Assembly (NCBI RefSeq): GCF_002914585.1
Contig: NZ_PDDM01000011.1
Location: 1 to 64,000, forward strand
Length of the DNA: 64,000 nucleotides
Direction: 5' to 3'
From: Pseudanabaena sp. BC1403
Lineage (GTDB): Bacteria > Cyanobacteriota > Cyanobacteriia > Pseudanabaenales > Pseudanabaenaceae
In this document: positions 55,979 to 64,000 of the stretch, piece by piece
Numbering within the stretch: the first letter of the stretch is position 1
How the letters are laid out: every line of letters begins with the position of its first letter
Program-made: the position numbers and the translations under genes
Notes under the pieces: generated by a model
The model's input: only the letters and a program-made list of their open reading frames with translations
The model's database searches: none
Told to the model about the DNA's origin: nothing

Positions 55979-58741
55979 ATGGCAAAGCAAGGGCAGCAAC
56001 AGCTAGATTTCGGGTTGGAGTCTAACGGGGGAAATATCATAACGACCTCATTGCATACAGAAATGCAGCGATCGTACCTAGAGTATGCGATGAGCGTCAT
56101 TGTCGGTCGTGCTTTGCCCGATGCCCGTGATGGACTTAAACCTGTGCATCGCAGGATTATCTATGCTATGCATGAGCTTGGACTCGTACCAGAGCGTCCA
56201 TTTCGTAAATGTGCTCGTGTTGTCGGGGATGTATTGGGCAAATATCACCCTCACGGGGATCAATCGGTTTACGATGCTCTAGTGCGTTTGGTACAAGACT
56301 TTTCGAGTCGATATCCGTTACTAGCAGGACATGGTAACTTTGGCTCGGTCGATAATGACCCTGCGGCTGCCATGCGCTATACCGAATGTCGATTGGCTGC
56401 GATCGGCAATGAGGCATTGCTGGGCGAGATCGAAGAAGATGTTGTTGATTTTGTCGATAACTTTGATGGCTCTGAGCAGGAACCTGCGGTTTTGCCTGCC
56501 CAGTTACCGATGCTATTGCTCAATGGCTCCACGGGGATCGCCGTTGGCATGGCGACAAATATTCCGCCGCATAATTTGAGTGAAGTGGTCGATGGCGCGA
56601 TCGCCTTAATCGATAACCCTAATCTGTCTGATGAACAGTTACTGAGCTTAATCCCCGCACCTGATTTTCCTACAGGTGGGATCATTATGAATCAGGATGG
56701 TGTGCGTGAGGCATACTTAACTGGGCGCGGTAGCGTCACGATACGTGGGGTGGCGGCAGTTGAGCAGTTTGGCGGCAAAGGTACAGGTAAACGGCAAAAA
56801 CAAGCAATTATTGTTACTGAGTTGCCTTACCAAGTAAATAAATCAGCATGGATCGAGAAAATTGCTGAATTGGTGAACAATGGCAAAATCGAGGGAATCT
56901 CGGATATTCGTGATGAGAGCGATCGCGCAGGAATGCGAGTTGTCATTGAACTAAAAAAAGATGTTTCGCCTGAAGTAATTATCGAGCAGCTATATCGCCA
57001 AACCGCACTGCAATCAAATTTTGGCGTAATTCTCTTAGCGCTCAAAGGTTCGCTACCAAAGCAGATGTGCTTGCGTGAGCTGTTGCAAGAATTTCTATCT
57101 TTTCGGGAAGAAACTCTTTCTAAGCGCTTCCGATATGAACTGAAGAAAGCACAGGAGAAATCGCATCTATTAGAAGGACTAGTAATCGTTCTCCAAGATA
57201 TCGATCGCCTAATCAGGATTTTACGATTTGCAAATAATAGTGCTCTAGCTAAAACTGATCTACAAACAGAATTTTCACTGTCAGAAACCCAAGCCGAAGC
57301 CATACTCTCTATGCCTTTGCGTCGGATCACTGCCATTGAGCAACAAAAGATCCGCGAAGAGTTAGAAACTTTGCAGCAACAAGTTGCTCGGTTAGAGAGA
57401 TTGCTAGGCGATCGCCGCGAATTGATGAAATATCTCAAAAAAGAATTGCGTGATCACAAAAAAAGGCATAGCGATCAACGACGAACTCGTCTCGTATGGG
57501 ATTTATTAGGCAATCAACAAAGCCTCAATTCGCCAAGCAATAACTCTCCAAGTCCTGATATAGAGGCTTCAGAGACACCAAAAGCAACCTCTAAAAGTGC
57601 TAACTCTAAAAGTGCCAAGTCCAAAAAATCTGAGGATGCTCTTCAGATTCAACAAACCCTTGAGACTGGGCACGTAGCTGAGAAAACTACTGAGAAAACA
57701 AGCGATCGCAAATCCCCTAAAGCAACAAATAAGCAGCCTAAACTCGTAGAAGTCCCTCTCATCTCACTGACAACTGAGTTAAACATTCCCATTGCAGAAC
57801 CGCAGGATATGACGGTTCAACTCACTCACAAGGGCTATATCAAAGGCTTTGAGAGTAATTCCAGAGCCTCACAATCTGCGGATTTGGGAGATGATGTCAC
57901 GATCGCATCCTATGACACCCGTAGCGATCGTGAAATGGTCGTCATGACTAGCTCAGGTAGAGCATTTCCCCTTGCCCTTGCGAATGTGCCAATTGTCAAA
58001 GGTAAAGGACGGGCTACTCCTCTAATCACGCTATTGCCTGATAGCACTGATCGCATCGTGTCGCAGTTTGTATGGGAAAAGAATGCCGAATCGACGGAAG
58101 GTTTAGTCCTGCTGTCTAATCAAGGCAAAATCAAGCGATCGCCGCTTTCAGAATTTGCCGACATGACTGCAAGGGGATTAATTGCCGCCAAATTCAAAGA
58201 TGACGACTCACTTTTCTGGGCAGATATCGTCGGTTTAGAGCAAGACCTCGCGATCGCGACCTCAGCAGGTCGGATTTTACGCCTCAAAGCCGATGAGACT
58301 CAAATCCCTACCGTAGGGCGATCTGCCGCAGGAAATATAGCTTTGCGTTTGGGCAGCTCGGAAACGCAAATTGGTGTATCGGTTTTGGATTTGCAAGCTA
58401 ATCCTAATTCAGAACTGATTTTAATTACTGCTGAAGGTTTCGCTAAACGAATATCGGCAGCAAATATTCGATCTGCAATTAGAGGTGCGATCGGTTCGCA
58501 ATGCTTCAAGTTTCAATCGCGAGCCGATAGATTAGTGAGCATGACTGCGATCGCCAAGCCTCGTCTAGATTTACCAGTCACGTTTTTGATCGGTCAAGAT
58601 GGTGACATTGGTCTAAGAACGGTTCAAATGCCTTTGGGTGCGATTCCTTTAGAATCGCCCAATAGTCAAGGACGTTCGATTTTTGCGGGTGAAAGTGATT
58701 TAGTGCGATCGGAAAAAGTAATTCGGGTAGTTGCAAAATAA
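55979..58741 (+). CDS. DNA gyrase/topoisomerase IV subunit A
   Basis: 920 residues. [20 protein letters not shown] and the active-site Tyr in [11 protein letters not shown] near 133; [12 protein letters not shown] in the quinolone-binding region, with Gln where E. coli GyrA has Ser83. A low-complexity insert rich in Ser/Lys lies at about 515-590 before the beta-pinwheel. I do not see the canonical GyrA box (QRRGGKG); KGKGRATPL is the nearest. It may be a ParC-like paralogue; cuts and rejoins DNA with the B subunit. Ends inside the terminator stem. Confidence 0.8.
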   Translation: MAKQGQQQLDFGLESNGGNIITTSLHTEMQRSYLEYAMSVIVGRALPDARDGLKPVHRRIIYAMHELGLVPERPFRKCARVVGDVLGKYHPHGDQSVYDALVRLVQDFSSRYPLLAGHGNFGSVDNDPAAAMRYTECRLAAIGNEALLGEIEEDVVDFVDNFDGSEQEPAVLPAQLPMLLLNGSTGIAVGMATNIPPHNLSEVVDGAIALIDNPNLSDEQLLSLIPAPDFPTGGIIMNQDGVREAYLTGRGSVTIRGVAAVEQFGGKGTGKRQKQAIIVTELPYQVNKSAWIEKIAELVNNGKIEGISDIRDESDRAGMRVVIELKKDVSPEVIIEQLYRQTALQSNFGVILLALKGSLPKQMCLRELLQEFLSFREETLSKRFRYELKKAQEKSHLLEGLVIVLQDIDRLIRILRFANNSALAKTDLQTEFSLSETQAEAILSMPLRRITAIEQQKIREELETLQQQVARLERLLGDRRELMKYLKKELRDHKKRHSDQRRTRLVWDLLGNQQSLNSPSNNSPSPDIEASETPKATSKSANSKSAKSKKSEDALQIQQTLETGHVAEKTTEKTSDRKSPKATNKQPKLVEVPLISLTTELNIPIAEPQDMTVQLTHKGYIKGFESNSRASQSADLGDDVTIASYDTRSDREMVVMTSSGRAFPLALANVPIVKGKGRATPLITLLPDSTDRIVSQFVWEKNAESTEGLVLLSNQGKIKRSPLSEFADMTARGLIAAKFKDDDSLFWADIVGLEQDLAIATSAGRILRLKADETQIPTVGRSAAGNIALRLGSSETQIGVSVLDLQANPNSELILITAEGFAKRISAANIRSAIRGAIGSQCFKFQSRADRLVSMTAIAKPRLDLPVTFLIGQDGDIGLRTVQMPLGAIPLESPNSQGRSIFAGESDLVRSEKVIRVVAK

Positions 58742-58783
58742 TAAAAAAAGCCTCGTTGCACGAGGCTTTTTTTATTATTTTGC
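58733..58783. terminator. 23-bp terminator reaching into the topoisomerase coding end
   Basis: Arms 58733-58755 and 58761-58783 pair fully and cover the last three codons and stop. T tract on the right. Confidence 0.8.
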
Positions 58784-58810
58784 TTAAAGAGAGATCTCTC
58801 TTTAAACTAA

Positions 58811-59068
58811 CTATGCTAGCAGCGCATCAAGCTTGCCCTTAGAGTCCAGAGCATGAATGGCATCACAGCCGCCGATATGCTGATCATTTATAAAAATCTG
58901 TGGGACAGAACGCTTGCCATCAGAACCTCTAGATACCATTGCAGATCGCGCAGCATCGTCTCCATCGATCACGTATTCTGTATATTCGACGTTTTTCTTA
59001 TCGAGCAAATGCTTTGCCCTTATACAGAATGGACACATGCGCCATGTATAAATCTCAACCTTTGCCAT
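58811..59068 (-). CDS. grxC: Glutaredoxin, dithiol type
   Basis: 85 residues, thioredoxin fold, active site CPFC near residue 12 (TWRMCPFCIRAKHLL), glutathione-binding SVPQIFINDQHIGGCDAI with cis-Pro and Gly-Gly. Normal length for bacterial Grx3. The shared terminator lies between it and the topoisomerase gene. Confidence 0.9.
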   Translation of the reverse strand: MAKVEIYTWRMCPFCIRAKHLLDKKNVEYTEYVIDGDDAARSAMVSRGSDGKRSVPQIFINDQHIGGCDAIHALDSKGKLDALLA

Positions 59069-59223
59069 TACAATTTCCTAAATTTGTTTAACCTACGACA
59101 TTTTAACAAATCTTAAAACCCAAAAGGGATTTGCGGCGCAAAGCGCCGCTTTAGGTGGCTTGACAAAACCTACCCGTTTCAATGGGTTTTAGCTCTCAGC
59201 CCGCACTTGAGTGCAGGGCTTTC

Positions 59224-61092
59224 TTATGTGCGATCGCGAGGTGGTGTAGGTACAGCGCTAGGAGAAGCGGTTGGCGAAGGCTTTACATCTTGAGTCGATG
59301 GCGATGGTGTGGCTGTTGGCTCAGGCAGAATTGGTATTTTAGAGATAACCTCTTCAGGATGACTTGGCGGAATGCCTTCGCTGACAATAATGTCCTCGAT
59401 TACGGCCTTGACAATGGGAGCCGCAACAGTAGAGCCAAAGGCATCTGCCCCAACAGGTTCATCAATTACCGCCAACACCACATAACGTGGCTCCTTCGAG
59501 GGGAAAATACCAACAAAGCTGGTGATTTTAGCATTGATATACCCCCCACCAGTAGTTGAAGCCTTTTGAGCAGTACCCGTTTTGCCAGCAATCCGATAAC
59601 CAGGAATACGTGCAGGTAAACCCGTACCTTTCTCGACAACATTAGTCATCATTTCCACAACTCTCTGAGCAGTGGCTGATGAAATGACTTGTCGAGGCGT
59701 TGGTAATTTCGGTTGAAAATATTCTTCGCCTTCATCATTAATTAAACCTTTGACCACATGAGGTGTGAGTAACTTCCCACCACTAGCGAGTATGCCCTGC
59801 AATTGCACCATCTGAATTGGGGTGAGTGAGAAACCTTGACCAAAAGAAGCCGTTGCTGGCTCGATCACATATTCAATGAACTGCTCTTGCGGCTTGAGAG
59901 TACTGGAGGTTTCCGCAGGGAGATCAATACCAGACATATCGCCCAGACCAATCCGCTCTAGCCAACCGTAATAAACCGAAGGCTTCATGCGTTGGATGAT
60001 ATGCACCATACCCACATTGCTCGATCGCTCAAGGATTTGGCTAATGCTGAGCGGACCAACCGCACCGACTTGTTCGTAGTCAAAGTTAGCCACAGGCCAG
60101 CCGCCAATAGTCAGAGCGCCTTCATCATTAAATACAGTGTCTGGCTGAATCGCTCCTGCTTCGAGAGCGATCGCGACATTCAGTGGTTTAAATGTGGAGC
60201 CTGGTTCATACAGGTCTGAAACTGCCCAATTTTTGAACAGTTTGACATCGGATTCGTAATAACGATTTGGATCATACGTTGGCTCAGTCACCAGTGATAG
60301 CAGCCCACCATCCCTAGCATCCATGACAATCACCGAACCCCGCTTTGCGCCAAACTTGACCATCTGTTGCTTGAGGATCTGCCGAGCTGTGCGTTGAATG
60401 CGCGAATCAATCGTCATTTGCAAGCTAGTGCGATCGCTTTGCAGCATTCCCGCAGGAATACGGTTAGGAATTAACTTGCCATTGCCATCTTGGGCAACTG
60501 ATGGCGCTTGGTCGGTGCGCTCTAATAATTTTTCTTGACTAAGTTCGATTCCAGCTTGACCTCGATGATCGACATTCACATAGCCAAGTAGTTCAGCCGC
60601 TAAATCCTGCTGTGGATAGAGTCGATGCCGCTGTTGAATAAGATCTAAACCATCTAAACGCAAGTTAAAAATGCGATCGGCATTTTCCTCAGATAGCCAA
60701 TATTCCACTTGAGTAGAAGTAGTATCACGAGTGAGGATACTGAGCAATTTATCTGCGGGTCGTCTGAGGATCGGCGCGAGTTTTTCGGCGATCACTTCAG
60801 GTTTTTCTTTGTAAAGATGAGGATGCGCAAATAATGTGTAGACAGGGCGATCTAGAGCTAAAACTGCACCTTTGCGATCGGTTATGGTGCGACGAGGAAT
60901 AAATGGTCGCAAAGTAAACATTTGCTGCCGTCGAGCCTTGTCGAGTAAATCAGGTGATGTGATCACCTGTAAGTACACTAAGCGCACAATTAAACCAATC
61001 ATCGACAGAGCCAGAATCATCCAGATCAGCACTGTTCGACGTTTGAATAGATTAATAGTGGCAAGATCTCTGGGCTGAAGCGATGGGGTCAT
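59224..61092 (-). CDS. ftsI: Class B penicillin-binding protein, FtsI type
   Basis: 622 residues, one N-terminal membrane anchor (LIWMILALSMIGLIVRLVYL), pedestal domain, transpeptidase with SxxK in EPGSTFKPLN, SxN in RSSNVGMVH and KTG in IAGKTGTAQK. Septal or lateral wall cross-linking. The C-terminus is a Pro/Ser/Thr tail. Lies next to murD, as in a wall-synthesis cluster. Confidence 0.85.
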   Translation of the reverse strand: MTPSLQPRDLATINLFKRRTVLIWMILALSMIGLIVRLVYLQVITSPDLLDKARRQQMFTLRPFIPRRTITDRKGAVLALDRPVYTLFAHPHLYKEKPEVIAEKLAPILRRPADKLLSILTRDTTSTQVEYWLSEENADRIFNLRLDGLDLIQQRHRLYPQQDLAAELLGYVNVDHRGQAGIELSQEKLLERTDQAPSVAQDGNGKLIPNRIPAGMLQSDRTSLQMTIDSRIQRTARQILKQQMVKFGAKRGSVIVMDARDGGLLSLVTEPTYDPNRYYESDVKLFKNWAVSDLYEPGSTFKPLNVAIALEAGAIQPDTVFNDEGALTIGGWPVANFDYEQVGAVGPLSISQILERSSNVGMVHIIQRMKPSVYYGWLERIGLGDMSGIDLPAETSSTLKPQEQFIEYVIEPATASFGQGFSLTPIQMVQLQGILASGGKLLTPHVVKGLINDEGEEYFQPKLPTPRQVISSATAQRVVEMMTNVVEKGTGLPARIPGYRIAGKTGTAQKASTTGGGYINAKITSFVGIFPSKEPRYVVLAVIDEPVGADAFGSTVAAPIVKAVIEDIIVSEGIPPSHPEEVISKIPILPEPTATPSPSTQDVKPSPTASPSAVPTPPRDRT

Positions 61093-61113
61093 GAGTGTAT
61101 TTTGGCGAAATTC

Positions 61114-62517
61114 TTAGCGAAATTCTTGACAAAGCTCTTGGCAAAGTTGACGGAAGCGATCGCCGCGCTGCTCGAAGTTAGCAAACTGGTCAAAGCTAGC
61201 ACATGCAGGCGAGAATAGCACAGTTGGCAAAGGCTGGCTAGGGTGATTATGGGCGCGACTGTGGGCAATATGGGCTGCCTGTTTGACCGCATTTTCGAGA
61301 GTTTCTACGATTTGATAGTTTTTAAACCCTGTGTCTTTGAGCATTTCGGCAAATAAGTTCGCAGCCTCACCTATCAATAGTACGCTGATCGCTCTTTGAT
61401 GAATTTGCTCTAGCCATGCACTCGCATCACCTTGCTTCGGCTGACCTCCAGCAATTAATACGACAGGAGGTTTTACAGCTCTTAACCCCACTTCTGCTGC
61501 ATCATAATTGGTAGCTTTGCTGTCATTAATAAAGGCAATGCCTTCATAAAAGCAAATATGTTCAAGGCGATGTGGGACACCTTGGAAACTAGAGATGGCA
61601 AGATCAATATGTTTAGAGTCAATCCCTGCTAGCTTTGCCGCCGCTACCGCCATCAATAAATTTTGGCGATTGTGCTTACCCAAAAGCTGCCAATGGGAGA
61701 TCGGAAAAACAGACTCACCTCTAAATCTCACCCATCCTTCATGAATACAAGCGCCATCGGCGATCGCTTCGACGACCTGTTCATCAAGCCCTGTCCAAAT
61801 CGCTTTCGGCCACATTGCTGCACCAAAATTCACCAAATATGGATCATTACCATTGAGGATTATGTTGGCAGATTGATCGATTAAACTAGCCTTGATATTG
61901 CGATAGGCATCAAGGGTATAGTGGCGGTTGAGGTGATCTGGAGTAAAAGTAGTCCAGATACCAATTTGGGGCTTGACAGTTTTTGCTGATTCGATCTGAT
62001 AGCTGCTTAGTTCGGCAATAATCCAATCAGGATTAAGTTTTTGCTGTAATACCTGTAAAGCTATTTCGCAAGCGGGAAAGCCAATATTGCCGCAGGCGAT
62101 CGCCTTTAACCCCGCCTCCTGAAAAATCGCCGTTGTCAGCGATGTGACAGTAGTCTTTCCGTTAGTTCCTGTGATACCTACCCAAGGAATATGCTTAAGA
62201 TATCGCCATGCAAGTTCGATCTCACCGATTGTATCAATACCAAGAGATCGCGCCTGTTCAACTTCTTGCCGATCCCAAGGCACACCTGGGCTAACAGCCA
62301 CGAGGTCTACATTTTGCCCCGATTCAATTAATCTGGCAAAGTCAGGAAATCCTCCAAGCTCAACCGCAATTCCTTCCGACTCTAAAACTTGCTTACGCTG
62401 CTCTAAGCTAGGACTAACACTGCTATCACTAACTGTCACTTGCCAGCCATCAGCTTTAAGCAATTTTGCCGCAGAAATTCCAGACTGTCCCAGTCCCAGT
62501 ACATACGCTTGATGCAT
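61114..62517 (-). CDS. murD: UDP-N-acetylmuramoylalanine-D-glutamate ligase
   Basis: 467 residues. Mur ligase: N-terminal Rossmann AYVLGLGQSGISAAKLL, ATP loop GITGTNGKTTVTSL, ELSSYQIE, FTPDHLNRH, FINDSKATNYDAAEVGL and a C-terminal LFSPACASFDQF. Adds D-Glu to UDP-MurNAc-Ala in the cytoplasm. Its stop is 21 bases from the start of the PBP, so one operon. Ordinary length. Confidence 0.95.
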   Translation of the reverse strand: MHQAYVLGLGQSGISAAKLLKADGWQVTVSDSSVSPSLEQRKQVLESEGIAVELGGFPDFARLIESGQNVDLVAVSPGVPWDRQEVEQARSLGIDTIGEIELAWRYLKHIPWVGITGTNGKTTVTSLTTAIFQEAGLKAIACGNIGFPACEIALQVLQQKLNPDWIIAELSSYQIESAKTVKPQIGIWTTFTPDHLNRHYTLDAYRNIKASLIDQSANIILNGNDPYLVNFGAAMWPKAIWTGLDEQVVEAIADGACIHEGWVRFRGESVFPISHWQLLGKHNRQNLLMAVAAAKLAGIDSKHIDLAISSFQGVPHRLEHICFYEGIAFINDSKATNYDAAEVGLRAVKPPVVLIAGGQPKQGDASAWLEQIHQRAISVLLIGEAANLFAEMLKDTGFKNYQIVETLENAVKQAAHIAHSRAHNHPSQPLPTVLFSPACASFDQFANFEQRGDRFRQLCQELCQEFR

Positions 62518-62922
62518 GGCGATCGCTTGATTGATAAATTTATTAAATTAAAAAGTTAATATCCAAGGATACAGGAACTTGCGTAAGTAATTTAGGCAAA
62601 ACCTTAAAACCCATGTTGCCCGCTGCGCGGGCAACATGGGTTTTGAATCTGAGGTTTATTTATATCGAAATGTCAGAATTATTGAGTCGGGCTTTATGTT
62701 ACGCAATAATTTGAGCCTTAAAGTTTGAGCCTTAAAGTCATTGGGCAAGTAGTAAGCTTTCTGAGTATTATTTTTGACATTGTTGCGAAGCATACTCAAG
62801 AGTCACAACAGGAAGCTGTATGTTGGTAATATCATAAAGTCAAGCTAATTTACGGGGTACTGATAAGCTAACCGCAAATTATCCTACTTTTGACATTTCC
62901 CAACTTTTGTATATGTTTATAT
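62518..62922. other. Long intergenic region with palindrome and direct repeat
   Basis: 405 bases. Palindrome arms 62606-62623 and 62627-62644 (AAAACCCATGTTGCCCGC), a tandem TTTGAGCCTTAAAG at about 62711-62739, and a likely promoter for the chemoreceptor gene. No open frame is convincing. Confidence 0.5.
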
Positions 62923-64000
62923 ATGGCGAATAAACCTCCCTTTTCAAGCAAAAAAGCGAATGCAAAAAGAAAGAGGAAGGCTGCCGTTGCTGCTGCCCCT
63001 ATATCCAGACAAGCTTCAAACAAGAGTAGTTGGTTAAATAATTTACCAATCAGCTTCAAGATCCTCTTCGCAATCGTTTCAACTAGCTTTTTTTCATTAG
63101 TTAGTTTTGTGATTGCCTCTTTGTATCTCAACAGCCATCTTTCGGCGATCGTTAACCAAGATGCTCAAAGGCAACTATCCGATGCCACATTATTTGTGTT
63201 TGGCTTAGGGACTATTTTGATTGTGATTAGTTCATTGCTTGGTCTATTTATTGGTAATACCCTTAGCAAGAGGATTCGTGGTCTAGAAGCGATCGCTAGA
63301 CAATATGCCGCAGGGGATTTCGGCTCAACTGTAGAGCTTGGTGCACAGGATGAAGTTGGTAAGTTAGCAGATGTTTTTAACCTGATGACTTTTAACCTTG
63401 CGCAAAACAAGCAAGATCAATCTACTGCCCAGATTGAAGCCGAAGCTCAAAATGATATTTTCCAAGATGAGATTTCGCATTTGCTGGATGTGGTCTCGGA
63501 GTTAGAGCTTGGAGATCTAACAGTTAAGGCAGAAGTCAGCCCCCATGCAACGGGATTAATTGCAGATACGCTCAATCGTTTGTCAGAGCAGCTATCTGAA
63601 GTGCTTGCCGCAGTTTTGCAGACCGCTCAACAAGTAACGATTCGCACCGATCGCCTTGAGAAATTAGCGATCGCTGTGTCTCAAAACGCTGAACAGCAGG
63701 AAGCATTAGTGGTGCAAGCCCGTTTAGGAATTGAAGATGTAAACCAATTGGCGCAAGATGCGGCACAACTTGCGATCGCGGCAAACAAAGCTGTGCAGAG
63801 AGTGCGATCGGCTGTGCGACAAGGTGAGGAGCAAATTATTTACTTGACTGCTTCGATTGAGTCTCTGCAAGCTGCCACCGTGCAGATGGTGCAAAGGATT
63901 AAAAATCTAGGCGAATTCGTTGCTCTTGCCAAACAATTTGTGTTGGATCAAAAACGTCTTGCCTCTTTAACTCAGGTTTTGGCGACTAATGCCTCAATGG
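62923..64000 (+). CDS. Methyl-accepting chemotaxis/PilJ-like protein, cut by window edge
   Basis: 359 codons present, the end is outside. N-terminal basic segment, a membrane helix (FKILFAIVSTSFFSLVSFVI), a short outer part, a second helix (LFVFGLGTILIVISSLLGLF), HAMP (RIRGLEAIARQYAAGDFGS) and a helical signalling rod with heptads. The periplasmic part is very short (about 30 residues), so ligand sensing outside is unlikely. In cyanobacteria such proteins drive pilus-based phototaxis. Confidence 0.7.
   Translation, partial: MANKPPFSSKKANAKRKRKAAVAAAPISRQASNKSSWLNNLPISFKILFAIVSTSFFSLVSFVIASLYLNSHLSAIVNQDAQRQLSDATLFVFGLGTILIVISSLLGLFIGNTLSKRIRGLEAIARQYAAGDFGSTVELGAQDEVGKLADVFNLMTFNLAQNKQDQSTAQIEAEAQNDIFQDEISHLLDVVSELELGDLTVKAEVSPHATGLIADTLNRLSEQLSEVLAAVLQTAQQVTIRTDRLEKLAIAVSQNAEQQEALVVQARLGIEDVNQLAQDAAQLAIAANKAVQRVRSAVRQGEEQIIYLTASIESLQAATVQMVQRIKNLGEFVALAKQFVLDQKRLASLTQVLATNASM

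Overview
The window is chromosomal DNA of a low-to-moderate GC cyanobacterium, most likely of the Pseudanabaena type. The evidence is the very frequent HIP1 octamer (GCGATCGC), an NDH-1 subunit D gene, the tiny photosystem II gene psb30, a phytochrome with its response regulator, an FTR1 iron-uptake cluster, and long perfect palindromes at almost every operon end. The genus is an inference; no rRNA gene is present to settle it.

Bases 1-3800 hold small host genes: an orphan TOPRIM-like protein, a small membrane protein, a half DnaJ-type zinc finger, a FecR-domain lipoprotein and a second lipoprotein. Bases 31000-64000 are ordinary chromosome: a ferroxidase/FTR1 iron-uptake group, an intron-less tRNA-Leu(UAA), a ParA/ParB-like pair in which ParA carries an N-terminal nuclease-like domain, type III pantothenate kinase, a degraded IS200-like element, a bacteriophytochrome signalling operon, ndhD, psb30, shikimate kinase, a GAF-GAF-PAS adenylate cyclase, a gyrase/topoisomerase IV A subunit, glutaredoxin, a class B penicillin-binding protein, murD, and the start of a chemoreceptor-like gene cut by the window edge.

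The exceptional part is about 3.85-30.84 kb: two related but diverged integrated elements of about 13.7 kb (A) and 13.2 kb (B), placed tail to tail. Each has (i) an outer late-looking block with a tail-fibre-like receptor-binding protein, a large Ala/Gly-rich protein and small putative structural proteins; (ii) a central switch of an XRE-type repressor facing a ribbon-helix-helix protein; and (iii) an inner block of small, translationally coupled genes ending in a primase-helicase and a small SH3-tailed protein. A and B share the primase half of the replicase but carry different helicases (SF3-like in A, RecA-like in B). I found no integrase, transposase, terminase, portal or recognisable capsid gene in either.

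Three related sites lie at the left end, the middle and the right end. They share the core TATCC on the plus strand. Removing both elements on paper regenerates one near-symmetric site whose arms resemble bacterial dif/XerCD sites. I therefore infer that both elements are Xer-exploiting, virus-like or satellite-like elements inserted one after the other at the same dif-like site. This pair, with its paired sites, is the best candidate for a previously undescribed system.
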